DNA from: Flavobacterium sp. 9
Lineage (GTDB): Bacteria; Bacteroidota; Bacteroidia; Flavobacteriales; Flavobacteriaceae
Assembly (NCBI RefSeq): GCF_002754195.1
Contig: NZ_PEEU01000001.1
Span: 1,984,001-2,048,000, forward strand
Direction of reading: 5' to 3'
DNA length: 64,000 bases
Below are positions 34,505 to 42,720 of this stretch, piece after piece. The notes beneath the pieces were generated by a model that was not told the origin of the DNA, did no database searches, and worked only from the letters and a program-made list of their open reading frames with translations. Each line of letters starts with the position of its first letter. The stretch's first letter is position 1. The translations under genes were made by a program, and so were the position numbers.

Positions 34505-34534
34505 AAAAAAGCTCCATTTTCATGGAGCTTTTTT
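34505..34534. terminator. bidirectional terminator hairpin
   Basis: GCTCCAT-TTTC-ATGGAGC is flanked by A and T tracts and lies between convergent genes. The same stem-loop recurs at 36481-36509. Confidence 0.9.
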
Positions 34535-34552
34535 ATTTTTGATCGTTTATGT

Positions 34553-34951
34553 TTATTCGCTTTTTTCGAATACCATATTATCTCTTGTATTTTTTTGCAC
34601 TGAAATTGCACCAAAAAGCGCCAGTAAAAAAGCAAATGCATAAAAACCTTTTTCACTTGGTAAAATAGTTGCATTCCATAGTCCAACAACTAATAACACA
34701 ATCGACAACAAAGTTCCGAACCAGCAAATACCATAATAAATATCAGTTACAGGAAGTTTTTCAAGTCTGTCTCTCACGCTTTTTTGTAACGAAACAACAG
34801 CAAATAATCCAAACATTAAAACTGTAAAATAATATCCTTTTTCGTTTAATAACATTTCGGCTCTTGCAAGTCCAACGATAAAACCTACTGTTCCAGCTCC
34901 AAGAGCTACCCAAGATGCCGCAATAAAAGCATTCGATGTTTTTTGTACCAT
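34553..34951 (-). CDS. YiaA/YiaB family inner-membrane protein
   Basis: The 132-residue protein has four transmembrane helices arranged as two YiaAB repeats. Each repeat contains a Glu-Lys-Gly-Tyr/Phe motif: NEKGYYFTVLMFGLFAVVSL and SEKGFYAFAFLLALFGAISV. Function is unknown in all bacteria. I prefer the ATG at 34951 over the one at 34972 because the promoter box ends only 15 bases before the latter. Confidence 0.88.
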   Translation of the reverse strand: MVQKTSNAFIAASWVALGAGTVGFIVGLARAEMLLNEKGYYFTVLMFGLFAVVSLQKSVRDRLEKLPVTDIYYGICWFGTLLSIVLLVVGLWNATILPSEKGFYAFAFLLALFGAISVQKNTRDNMVFEKSE

Positions 34952-34986
34952 ATTCTTTAATTTAATAATCATGTTTTGGTTAGCAA

Positions 34987-34994
34987 CAAATATA
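34987..34994 (-). promoter_or_regulatory. Bacteroidota -7 box of the YiaA/B gene
   Basis: The minus strand reads TATATTTG, 36 bases before the preferred ATG at 34951. Confidence 0.65.
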
Positions 34995-35064
34995 ATTAAA
35001 TAAGATTCTGATTATAATAAAACGAAATAAATATTATTACGTATAATCTTCTAAAATGTTAAAC

Positions 35065-35079
35065 AAAAAAAGCTCCATA
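35065..35079. repeat. orphan half of the local terminator hairpin
   Basis: AAAAAAAGCTCCAT repeats the left arm of the 34505 and 36481 hairpins but lacks the right arm. It may be a leftover from duplication or recombination. Confidence 0.4.
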
Positions 35080-35224
35080 ATTGAATTTGCTAATATTTTT
35101 TTGAAGTACAAAAAAACACATCAAATGTCAGTATATAAAAAAAATAAGAAAATACTTTATTTTTTAACATTTTTTTAGAATTGTTTTTATATTTTTATAA
35201 GATTAATCTTAAAATAAAAATACT

Positions 35225-35530
35225 ATGAAAAACCTAAAAATTATGTATCTAATTATCGCTTTTTGCTCCTCACAACTTTTTATTCAATGTACTAGTGATG
35301 ACAATAAAAAAAATACAGGAAAAACTGAAACTGAACAGTATACAGATGAGGTTATCATGTTAAGAAACTTTCTTTCAACAAGTCTACCAATAGATATAAA
35401 TAAAATAATTTATGACTCTACCATAAGTAGTTTTATAATTGATGGAGACGTAATAATGCCTTTAGAACAAGCCAGAGGCCATTATAGCAGTTACTCAGGT
35501 TTAAAAAACACAAATAAGATTAATCAATAA
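35225..35530 (+). CDS. N-terminal fragment of the split M57 peptidase (lipoprotein signal plus propeptide)
   Basis: This 101-residue piece has the lipobox LFIQCTSDD and ends at the TAA that interrupts the protease. Alone it would be a small lipoprotein without catalytic residues. Confidence 0.6.
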   Translation: MKNLKIMYLIIAFCSSQLFIQCTSDDNKKNTGKTETEQYTDEVIMLRNFLSTSLPIDINKIIYDSTISSFIIDGDVIMPLEQARGHYSSYSGLKNTNKINQ

Positions 35531-35545
35531 TCAAGTGTTTATCAA

Positions 35546-36454
35546 ATGAAACCCGAAATGGCAGCCTCAGTACAAGTATACACATCTTCAGAAGTTACAT
35601 CAGAGTGGCGAATTGCAATAAATAAGGCAATAAATATTTGGAATGACACTAATTCAGGTATAAATATAACTACTGTAAACACTTCAACATCTTTAAGCGT
35701 CAATGTAGTTATGGGAGAAATAGGCGATAGATCTCATATTGCCAATGGCTATTATCCTTACGGTGGTAAACCCGGAACGAGGATAATGATAAATACTAAC
35801 TTTATTAACAAATTAAAGGATGCCGATAGACTTCATACAATGATTCATGAATTAGGCCACACTTTCGGACTACGTCATACTAATGAACCTGCTGGATACC
35901 TAATACCATGTACTTCACCTAAAGACATTTGGTCCATAATGTTTGGGATGCATGACGACACCACAACATTTACTTATTTTGATAATGTCGCAATTAGCAC
36001 ATTATATCCCGTTGCCCTAGGAACAAAAAAATTATATAGATATAAAAAAAATCAGTATTATTTCTACGCAACAGATGCCTGTGAAATAACTCCTAGTAAA
36101 GATAGCTATATTTTGGATGGTGATGCCGGTTATTTACACTCGACACAAATCCCAGGAACCGTACCACTATATCGAATACTCAACGGTTCTACCGTTAAAG
36201 ATCATAAGTTAAATAAGAATCAAACTTCATCTAATGATGTTATTTTAGGATATTTATATCCTACTCAACAACCTGGAACCACTCCTCTTTATAGTTATGG
36301 AATTTACGAATCGAAACCAGGACAAACTCCATCTTATATGTATCACTATAATTACACAACAACTAATTCTGAAGCTATATTAAAAGTCATCATAGGATAT
36401 GTGAATAACAAAACAATTACAAAAGAAACCCCAAAATATCCTATTGTGTTTTGA
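35546..36454 (+). CDS. C-terminal fragment of the split M57 peptidase (catalytic domain plus DUF5648-like repeats)
   Basis: From the first ATG after the stop, 302 residues hold the catalytic HExxHxxGxxH helix at about residues 97-107 and the repeat tail (ILDGDAGYLHSTQIPGTVPL, VILGYLYPTQQPGTTPLYSY). The DUF5648-type repeats are seen in secreted proteins and may bind carbohydrate. Without the first fragment it has no signal peptide, so it would remain in the cytoplasm and is unlikely to work as made. Confidence 0.65.
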   Translation: MKPEMAASVQVYTSSEVTSEWRIAINKAINIWNDTNSGINITTVNTSTSLSVNVVMGEIGDRSHIANGYYPYGGKPGTRIMINTNFINKLKDADRLHTMIHELGHTFGLRHTNEPAGYLIPCTSPKDIWSIMFGMHDDTTTFTYFDNVAISTLYPVALGTKKLYRYKKNQYYFYATDACEITPSKDSYILDGDAGYLHSTQIPGTVPLYRILNGSTVKDHKLNKNQTSSNDVILGYLYPTQQPGTTPLYSYGIYESKPGQTPSYMYHYNYTTTNSEAILKVIIGYVNNKTITKETPKYPIVF

Positions 36455-36480
36455 TAGAAAAAGATAAATGTGGTTAAAAC

Positions 36481-36509
36481 AAAAAGCTCCATTTTCATGG
36501 AGCTTTTTT
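36481..36509. terminator. bidirectional terminator hairpin
   Basis: GCTCCAT-TTTC-ATGGAGC with flanking A and T tracts, identical in stem and loop to 34505-34534. It lies between convergent genes. Confidence 0.9.
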
Positions 36510-36530
36510 CGAATTTAAAGTAAGAATGTA

Positions 36531-37067
36531 TTATTTCATTAATTGTTGCAAAGGTTTCAATTGATCCATATTAATATTTGATTGTTTCAAAACGCTCATC
36601 AAGGTCATAATATTATTAGGATTCATATTTTTTCCTAAAACACGAACCACTGCAAAACCATTTTCTTTTCTGTTGGCAAAAATCACAAATTCCTCGATAT
36701 TATCATCAGTGCCAACATAACTTACAGATGCACCGTCTTTACCTGAACCAACTGTCATTAATTGTTGATATTTAGGATCTTTCAGAATTGCTTTAACTTT
36801 AGTTCGTTCTGTTTCAAACTGCGCCTGATTTTTATCGTTTGCTTTGAATGCCAGAATATTCATTTTGTCGAAAGAATTCAAAGCTTCACTTTGTTCTGTA
36901 GATAATTTTGTTTTATCTAAATTCAAAATGCTAGGCGAAACATCGAGCGCAATAAAATCTTTATTATCGCTGTTTTGTACAAAATACTTCTGTAATGAAG
37001 GTTCAGAATTACAACTTACTAAAGTTAGCAATACTAAAAGAGCTGTGGTAAAAACGTTTGCTTTCAT
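36531..37067 (-). CDS. DUF4252 lipoprotein
   Basis: The 178-residue protein has a lipobox (LLVLLTLVSCNSE) and a DUF4252 core (FDKMNILAFKANDKNQAQFE and the C-terminal NPNNIMTLMSVLKQSNINMD). It is last in a leftward sigma-factor operon, 11 bases after a DUF4252 paralogue. The family is of unknown function and typically encoded beside ECF sigma and anti-sigma genes in Bacteroidota. Cell-envelope location is expected. Confidence 0.85.
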   Translation of the reverse strand: MKANVFTTALLVLLTLVSCNSEPSLQKYFVQNSDNKDFIALDVSPSILNLDKTKLSTEQSEALNSFDKMNILAFKANDKNQAQFETERTKVKAILKDPKYQQLMTVGSGKDGASVSYVGTDDNIEEFVIFANRKENGFAVVRVLGKNMNPNNIMTLMSVLKQSNINMDQLKPLQQLMK

Positions 37068-37078
37068 ATATGTTGAAT

Positions 37079-37606
37079 TTATTTTTTGCCTTTAGAGGCT
37101 TTTTTAAGATCAGAACCACCAGGAAGTTGCATCTTATCTGTTAGTACTGAAATTTCGTTTAAATCAAAATTACCGGTTAGAGAAAGTAAAACAGTTTCGT
37201 CGTTTTTAGCTCCGTCAACAAACATTAGCAATTCTTTAATTTGCGTATCACTTGCACCTGATTTTACCATTATACGAACATTTTTTCCACTGTCGTTTAC
37301 TCTCATTAATTCTTCTAAACCTGCTGTTTTAATGTATTTATCTGCTGCAGCTTTCATATCAGCTTCAATTTTTGGATTCTTCGTAGTAAACACTTTTAAG
37401 TAGTCTAATTTTTTAATCAGATTAATATACTGCTGCGTTTCTTTATCAGAACCATCAGCTTTTACCTTACTCATTAAATCAAACATTTTTTTGTTTACAA
37501 TCACAGATGTTACATCGTCCTGACCATCAAATTTGTCAAAAGCACCTTGTGCATAAAAAGCTTGTGTAACGAATGCGAAAACTAGTGTTATGATGAAATT
37601 TTTCAT
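37079..37606 (-). CDS. DUF4252 periplasmic protein
   Basis: The 175-residue protein has a signal peptide ending in FYAQG (no lipobox) and the typical DUF4252 pattern DVTSVIVNKKMFDLMSKV, LDYLKVFTTKNPKIEADM and MVKSGASDTQIKELLMFVDG. It ends in a Lys-rich tail. It is paralogous to the next gene in the same operon, which differs by being a lipoprotein. Confidence 0.85.
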   Translation of the reverse strand: MKNFIITLVFAFVTQAFYAQGAFDKFDGQDDVTSVIVNKKMFDLMSKVKADGSDKETQQYINLIKKLDYLKVFTTKNPKIEADMKAAADKYIKTAGLEELMRVNDSGKNVRIMVKSGASDTQIKELLMFVDGAKNDETVLLSLTGNFDLNEISVLTDKMQLPGGSDLKKASKGKK

Positions 37607-37623
37607 TTTTGATTGAATTTTAA

Positions 37624-38082
37624 TTATTGTTTAAAAATTTTGTTTTTTGATTGCTCGTATTCCTTAACGTATTGTACACTTTCGATACCTACATTAACAT
37701 TGTTTGACAATAATGCTAAAGCTTTTTGCGTTGCCGCAAGTGCTTCTTCAGGATTGTCATAGGTTCCTAATTCTGATTGCGCTACAACCGGAGTTGCAGT
37801 TTTTTGGCTCACATAAAAAAAGGTTCCTATTCCTAGTAAAAGAACAGCTGAAGCTGCAATTGATAACCACGCCACATTTCGTTTTTTAGTTTGTAGTGGT
37901 ATTTCCTGCGTCGATTTTTGTTCTCTTACCTGAGAGAAATAACCAAACATTGGTTTGTATTGCTCCAAATGCTGCGCAACATTTGATGACGAAAAGTATT
38001 CTTTTAATTCCTTTTCTTCTGCAATAGAAGTTTCTCCCTGAAAGTATTTTTCTAATATATTTTCTATTTTATCTAATTCCAT
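37624..38082 (-). CDS. putative anti-sigma factor, single-pass membrane protein
   Basis: The 152-residue protein has a cytoplasmic N-terminus (about 1-68) beginning MELDKIENILEKYFQGETSI, followed by EEKELKEYFSS as in Bacteroidota anti-sigma proteins, one membrane helix (about 70-90, VAWLSIAASAVLLLGIGTFF) and a short periplasmic tail. Its first 14 bases overlap the sigma gene, so the pair is translationally coupled and likely interacts. Confidence 0.8.
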   Translation of the reverse strand: MELDKIENILEKYFQGETSIAEEKELKEYFSSSNVAQHLEQYKPMFGYFSQVREQKSTQEIPLQTKKRNVAWLSIAASAVLLLGIGTFFYVSQKTATPVVAQSELGTYDNPEEALAATQKALALLSNNVNVGIESVQYVKEYEQSKNKIFKQ

Positions 38083-38578
38083 AACTGTGTGTATTAACCA
38101 TTGATTCTCGTATTTTTTTTCTCGCTCTCGAAAGTGCTACCCGAATAGCCGTTTCATTCATGTTGACAATTTTTGCTATTTCATCAAATTCATATTGTTC
38201 AACATCGCGTAACTGAATTAATATTTGAAGTTGTTCAGGCAACTGACTTATAATTTTCTCAACCCATTCCAGACTATCAGAATCTTCCAGCTTTTTATCT
38301 AATTGAGGTTCCCGATCTGTAAAATTGTTATGAACTATTTTAAGATTTCCTGCTCTTTTAGATTTTAGCTGATCCAGACAATAATTTTTAGTCATTGTCA
38401 TCGCAACAGCTTCTATATTATTGTATGCATCCAAATTGTCTTTTTTATTCCATAATTTCACCATTACTTCCTGAGTAGCATCTTCAGCTTCTTCGGTACT
38501 AGTAAGCAATCGCTTTGCCAGACGAAAAACTTTGTCTTTAAAAGGATTTACTAATTCTATAAACACAATCTGGTTCAT
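38069..38578 (-). CDS. ECF RNA polymerase sigma factor
   Basis: The 169-residue protein has region 2 (PFKDKVFRLAKRLLTSTEEA, then EDATQEVMVKLWNKKDNLDA) and region 4 (LPEQLQILIQLRDVEQYEFD, then EIAKIVNMNETAIRVALSRA). It is the first gene of the leftward operon with the anti-sigma-like and two DUF4252 genes. Targets cannot be read from the window. No TAnnTTTG box is clear upstream, so the operon may be autoregulated from a sigma-specific promoter. Confidence 0.92.
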   Translation of the reverse strand: MNQIVFIELVNPFKDKVFRLAKRLLTSTEEAEDATQEVMVKLWNKKDNLDAYNNIEAVAMTMTKNYCLDQLKSKRAGNLKIVHNNFTDREPQLDKKLEDSDSLEWVEKIISQLPEQLQILIQLRDVEQYEFDEIAKIVNMNETAIRVALSRARKKIRESMVNTHSYGIR

Positions 38579-38820
38579 ATATGGTTGTTTTGGTTTTTGG
38601 TCAATTAAGCAATCTGCCTGTTTTAGAAATTATTTGAACTATTTTAAGCTCTTTTTATTCTATAAACCGAAAGATTACCCGTTAGCTTATATAGTCAAGA
38701 CGAGGCACAATTCTTTTTGTTACAGCCTAATTTATTTTTTTTTCGAAAAAATGAAATAAACTTATTATAGTTAAAACTAAAGATACTATTTTTACGTTAG
38801 TATTACATAGATACAACTAT

Positions 38821-40293
38821 ATGAAACCAATTCTAAAAAGCCTATTACTGCTATTTTTACTTGCATTTTCTTTGCAATCTTGCGAAGATCAGGATGATGT
38901 TGCAGCTCCTGCTGATTTGCAAATCAACAATTTTATCTGGAAAGGATTAAATCAATATTATTTATGGCAAGCTGACGTACCTAATTTAGCTGATAATCGC
39001 TTTAGCAACCAAGAAGCTTTAAATTCATTTTTAAGAGGATATTCAACTCCTGAAAATTTATTTCAGAATTTACTAAATAAACCGATTAGCAAATTTCCAA
39101 AAGGTCAGGCAATTGATCGTTTTAGCTGGATTGTTGATGATTATAGCGTTTTAGAACAAGAACTTCAGGGAACTTCTAAGAATGATGGTGTTGATTTCAG
39201 GCTTAGCTATAAACCGGGAAGCACAACAGAACTTGTAGGTTTTGTGCGCTATATCCTTCCAAATTCTAATGCATCAACCAAAGCTATAAAACGTGGCGAT
39301 TTGTTCACAGGAGTAAACGGAACTCAATTAACAGCTTCAAATTATCAAGCACTTTTAGGAGCTGATAGCTATACGCTTAATCTTGCTTCTTACGATGGAA
39401 ACAATGTTACGCCAAATGGCAAGACGGTTTCTTTAGCAAAAACAACTTTAGACGAAAATCCTATTTTTATCAATAAAGTAATCACTTCTGGAAGTCATAA
39501 AATTGGATATTTGATGTATAACGGATTTTACGCCAATTATGACGCTCAGCTTAATGCGGCTTTTGCAGATTTAAAAGCTCAGGGAATTACCGATCTTGTT
39601 TTGGATTTAAGATATAACGGAGGTGGCTCTATTCAAACAGCAACACGTTTGGCTAGTATGATTACCGGACAATTTAAAGATAAAATTTTTGCTAAAATAA
39701 AATGGAATACAAAAGTAAATGCTTACTACGAAAGTGAAGACGCGGAATCACTTAATGACAGGTTTGTTGACAAAATGGACGGAACTCCAATTAACAGTCT
39801 GAATTTGAGCAAAATTTATGTTATTACTACAGGCGGAACCGCATCTGCAAGTGAATTAGTTATAAATGGTTTAGTACCATATATTACTGTTATTAAAGTA
39901 GGCGAAACAACTGTAGGTAAAAACGTAGGTTCAATTACAGTATATGATTCTCCAACTTTTAGCAAAACAAACAGAAATCCAAATCATAAATATGCGATGC
40001 AACCTTTGGTTTTAAAAATTGTAAATGCTGCAGATTTTGGTGAATACACTGATGGTCTAAAACCAACTATTGAACAAAAGGAACTTATTGGAAATTTAGG
40101 AACTTTAGGAGATCCTTCTGAGCCATTATTAAGTATTGCAATTTCAAACATTACTGGTTCAACAGCAAAAAGAACCCAGCTAGGAAACGAAAAAGCATTA
40201 CAGCCTTTTACAGATTCTAAAGCAATGAATGGTGTCAAAAACCAAATGTATCTCGAAAAAGCTCCCGAAGGACTTTTAAGAGCATTAAAATAA
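38821..40293 (+). CDS. S41 family peptidase lipoprotein with PDZ domain
   Basis: The 490-residue lipoprotein (lipobox FLLAFSLQSCEDQ) has an N-terminal helical domain, a PDZ-like part (about 110-210: AIKRGDLFTGVNGTQLTASN) and the S41 core. The core shows ITDLVLDLRYNGGGSIQTAT and the catalytic region VITTGGTASASELVINGL, with the Ser in SAS and a nearby Lys in IKVGETTVGKNVGS. It is divergent from the sigma operon. Members are usually periplasmic or surface C-terminal-type processing proteases. Confidence 0.9.
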   Translation: MKPILKSLLLLFLLAFSLQSCEDQDDVAAPADLQINNFIWKGLNQYYLWQADVPNLADNRFSNQEALNSFLRGYSTPENLFQNLLNKPISKFPKGQAIDRFSWIVDDYSVLEQELQGTSKNDGVDFRLSYKPGSTTELVGFVRYILPNSNASTKAIKRGDLFTGVNGTQLTASNYQALLGADSYTLNLASYDGNNVTPNGKTVSLAKTTLDENPIFINKVITSGSHKIGYLMYNGFYANYDAQLNAAFADLKAQGITDLVLDLRYNGGGSIQTATRLASMITGQFKDKIFAKIKWNTKVNAYYESEDAESLNDRFVDKMDGTPINSLNLSKIYVITTGGTASASELVINGLVPYITVIKVGETTVGKNVGSITVYDSPTFSKTNRNPNHKYAMQPLVLKIVNAADFGEYTDGLKPTIEQKELIGNLGTLGDPSEPLLSIAISNITGSTAKRTQLGNEKALQPFTDSKAMNGVKNQMYLEKAPEGLLRALK

Positions 40294-40300
40294 ATCACAT

Positions 40301-40332
40301 AAAAAAACCGAAGCTAATAACTTCGGTTTTTT
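40301..40332. terminator. bidirectional terminator hairpin
   Basis: AAAAACCGAAG pairs with CTTCGGTTTTT around CTAATAA, followed by a T tract. It lies between convergent genes. Confidence 0.9.
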
Positions 40333-40353
40333 TTATATTATAAAATTGTAAAT

Positions 40354-41988
40354 CTATTTTTCGATTTCTCTCATAGAATCCATTTTCTTGTGAGCAAGGA
40401 AACCGGCAACATCTTCAAAGTGCTCTTTCACACGTTTGTTTCCAAATTCAAAAACCTTAGTTGCTAATCCGTCAAGGAAATCACGATCGTGAGAAACCAA
40501 GATTAAAGTTCCGTCAAAATCACGTAATGCATCTTTAATAATATCTTTAGTCTTCATATCAAGGTGATTCGAAGGCTCATCCAGAATCAATAAGTTAACA
40601 GGCTCCAACAACAATTTAATCATTGCCAAACGTGTTTTTTCTCCTCCGGAAAGTACTTTTACCTTCTTAGTAATATCATCTCCCTGAAACATAAATGCTC
40701 CAAGAATATTTTTAATCTGAGTACGAATATCTCCAACTGCAATCGCATCGATAGTTTCAAAAATAGTAGCATTTTCGTCTAACAAAGAAGCTTGGTTTTG
40801 AGCAAAATATCCAATTTGAGAATTGTGACCAATTTCAACACTTCCTTCATCGATACCAATTTCTTTCATGATCGCTTTGATCATTGTCGATTTTCCTTCA
40901 CCATTTTTACCTACGAAAGCAACTTTTTCTCCTCTTTCGATCACAATATTAGCGTCTTTAAAAACTACGTGATCTCCATAAGCTTTAGAAAGTTCTTTTA
41001 CCACAACAGGATATTGTCCTGAACGTGCTGCTGGTGGAAATTTCAATTTCAATGCCGAATTATCTACTTCATCAACCTGAACAATTACCAACTTCTCAAG
41101 CATTTTAACACGAGACTGAACAGCATCTGTTTTAGAGAAAGTTCCTTTAAAACGATCAATAAAAGCTCTGTTGTCAGCAATCATTTTTTGTTGCTCATCG
41201 TATGCTTTTTGTTGGTGAATACGACGGTCTTTTCTTAATTCTAAATAATGAGAATATTTTGCTTTATAATCGTAAATTCTTCCCATTGTAACCTCAATAG
41301 TACGATTCGTAATATTATCTACAAACGCTCTATCGTGTGAAATTACTACAACTGCTTTTGCCGAATTAATCAAAAACTCTTCTAACCATTGAATACTTTC
41401 AATATCCATGTGGTTCGTTGGCTCATCCAGTAAAATCAAGTCTGGTTTTTGCAATAAGATTTTTGCCAATTCGATACGCATTCTCCATCCTCCTGAAAAT
41501 TCAGAAGTCTGACGTGTAAAATCTTCACGTTCGAATCCTAAACCAACAAGAATTTTTTCAACTTCAGCTTCGTAATTTACTTCTTCGATTGCATAAAATT
41601 TCTCACTTAAGTCAGAAACTCTTTCGATCAATTTCATGTAAGCATCACTTTCATAATCTGTACGAACCGTTAATTGCTCGTTGATTTCATCGATTTCAGC
41701 TTTCATTTTAAAAATTTCACCAAAAGCTTTTGATGCTTCTTCCATTACAGTAGAACCATCTTTTGTCAACAAATGCTGAGGCAAATAAGCCACTACAGCA
41801 TCTTTTGGAGTAGAGATACTTCCGGTTGAAGGCTTGCTTTGACCTGCAATTATTTTTAAAAGTGTCGATTTTCCCGCACCATTTTTACCCATAAGGGCAA
41901 TTTTATCATTTTCATTTATAGCAAAAGAAACATCGCTAAATAATGTAGTTCCACCAAACTGAACCGAAATATCGTTAACTGTAATCAT
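40354..41988 (-). CDS. ABC-F family ribosome-associated ATPase
   Basis: The 544-residue protein has two ATPase domains with no membrane segments. Domain 1 has Walker A GKNGAGKSTLLKIIAG (about 35), signature SEFSGGWRMRIELAKILLQ and LILLDEPTNHMDIES. Domain 2 has GKNGEGKSTMIKAIM, VLSGGEKTRLAMIKLLL and LLILDEPSNHLDMK. The linker (about 245-320) is the charged P-site tRNA interaction motif region. ABC-F proteins bind the ribosomal E site and act on stalled or initiating ribosomes. The exact subclass (YheS, Uup or EttA-like) is not resolved. Confidence 0.92.
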   Translation of the reverse strand: MITVNDISVQFGGTTLFSDVSFAINENDKIALMGKNGAGKSTLLKIIAGQSKPSTGSISTPKDAVVAYLPQHLLTKDGSTVMEEASKAFGEIFKMKAEIDEINEQLTVRTDYESDAYMKLIERVSDLSEKFYAIEEVNYEAEVEKILVGLGFEREDFTRQTSEFSGGWRMRIELAKILLQKPDLILLDEPTNHMDIESIQWLEEFLINSAKAVVVISHDRAFVDNITNRTIEVTMGRIYDYKAKYSHYLELRKDRRIHQQKAYDEQQKMIADNRAFIDRFKGTFSKTDAVQSRVKMLEKLVIVQVDEVDNSALKLKFPPAARSGQYPVVVKELSKAYGDHVVFKDANIVIERGEKVAFVGKNGEGKSTMIKAIMKEIGIDEGSVEIGHNSQIGYFAQNQASLLDENATIFETIDAIAVGDIRTQIKNILGAFMFQGDDITKKVKVLSGGEKTRLAMIKLLLEPVNLLILDEPSNHLDMKTKDIIKDALRDFDGTLILVSHDRDFLDGLATKVFEFGNKRVKEHFEDVAGFLAHKKMDSMREIEK

Positions 41989-42051
41989 TACTTTCTGTGA
42001 ATTTGTTTAATCGGTTAATCGTTTAGCTGTTAACCCATTTTTTTCGTGGTG

Positions 42052-42059
42052 CAAAGATA
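42052..42059 (-). promoter_or_regulatory. Bacteroidota -7 box of the ABC-F gene
   Basis: The minus strand reads TATCTTTG, about 64 bases before the ATG at 41988. Confidence 0.65.
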
Positions 42060-42188
42060 GATTAATTAGACTATTAGACAATATTATTTAGATTACTGTG
42101 ATCTCAGTTTTTCTAAATCATATAATTATTCCTACACTTTTTCGAAAATTATTTATATCTTTATAAGAATTCAAAAAATCAGGAAAAT

Positions 42189-42632
42189 ATGAGAACGAAA
42201 TTAAACTTGACGATCTGTCTAATTGCAGGATTAATATTTGGACTTTCTGCAAATGCACAAAAAACCGTAATTAAAAAAGAAGCTTTACCGGCAAATGCTC
42301 AAGCTTTCTTAAAGACTCACTTTGGATCAAAAAAACCGAGCTACATACTGGAAGACAAAGAAATCCTCTCTACAGAATACAAAGTTCAATTTGATAATAA
42401 AACCGAAATCGAATTTGATAAAAAAGGAAACTGGAAAGAAGTAGACGCTAAAGACAATAAAATTCCGAGTTCTATTATTCCGAAAAAAATTGCTTCTTAT
42501 GTAAAAGCAAATTTCCCTAAAGAAAAAATAACCAAAATAGAATTAGGATCTTCCGGTTACGAAACAAAACTTACCAATGGCTTAGAATTAAAATTCAATC
42601 TAAAAGGAGATTTTACTAAAATTGACAAATAA
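42189..42632 (+). CDS. PepSY-like (DUF2874) secreted protein
   Basis: The 147-residue protein has a signal peptide (LTICLIAGLIFGLSANAQ) and two PepSY-like halves: ALPANAQAFLKTHFGSKKPS with EFDKKGNWKEVDAKDNKIP, and IASYVKANFPKEKITKIELG with ELKFNLKGDFTKIDK. Periplasmic PepSY-like proteins of Bacteroidota are of uncertain function. It is monocistronic with its own terminator. Confidence 0.85.
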   Translation: MRTKLNLTICLIAGLIFGLSANAQKTVIKKEALPANAQAFLKTHFGSKKPSYILEDKEILSTEYKVQFDNKTEIEFDKKGNWKEVDAKDNKIPSSIIPKKIASYVKANFPKEKITKIELGSSGYETKLTNGLELKFNLKGDFTKIDK

Positions 42633-42642
42633 AAAAACACAA

Positions 42643-42676
42643 AAACCCGACATGTTTCTAAAAACGTGTCGGGTTT
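42643..42676. terminator. terminator after the PepSY-like gene
   Basis: AACCCGACATGT pairs with ACGTGTCGGGTT with one mismatch, and a T run follows. It lies between convergent genes. Confidence 0.88.
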
Positions 42677-42720
42677 TCTAAATTATCTCATTTTCAAATT
42701 GACTAATTATCTAATTAAAA

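Larger units (their letters stand above)
35225..36454 (+). pseudogene. M57 (HEIGH) metallopeptidase gene split by an in-frame stop
   Basis: Two pieces lie in the same frame, separated only by a TAA at 35528-35530 and four sense codons. The first (101 residues) supplies the lipoprotein signal (IIAFCSSQLFIQCTSDD) and the prodomain-like DGDVIMPLEQARGHYSS. The second (from the ATG at 35546) carries the zinc motif MIHELGHTFGLRH and a downstream Met turn (SIMFG), so it is an M57-type metzincin. C-terminal DUF5648-like repeats follow (GYLYPTQQPGTTPLYSYG). Together they make one normal secreted protease of about 409 codons. The stop would give a signal-only fragment unless read through, suppressed, or a sequencing error. 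Confidence 0.8.
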
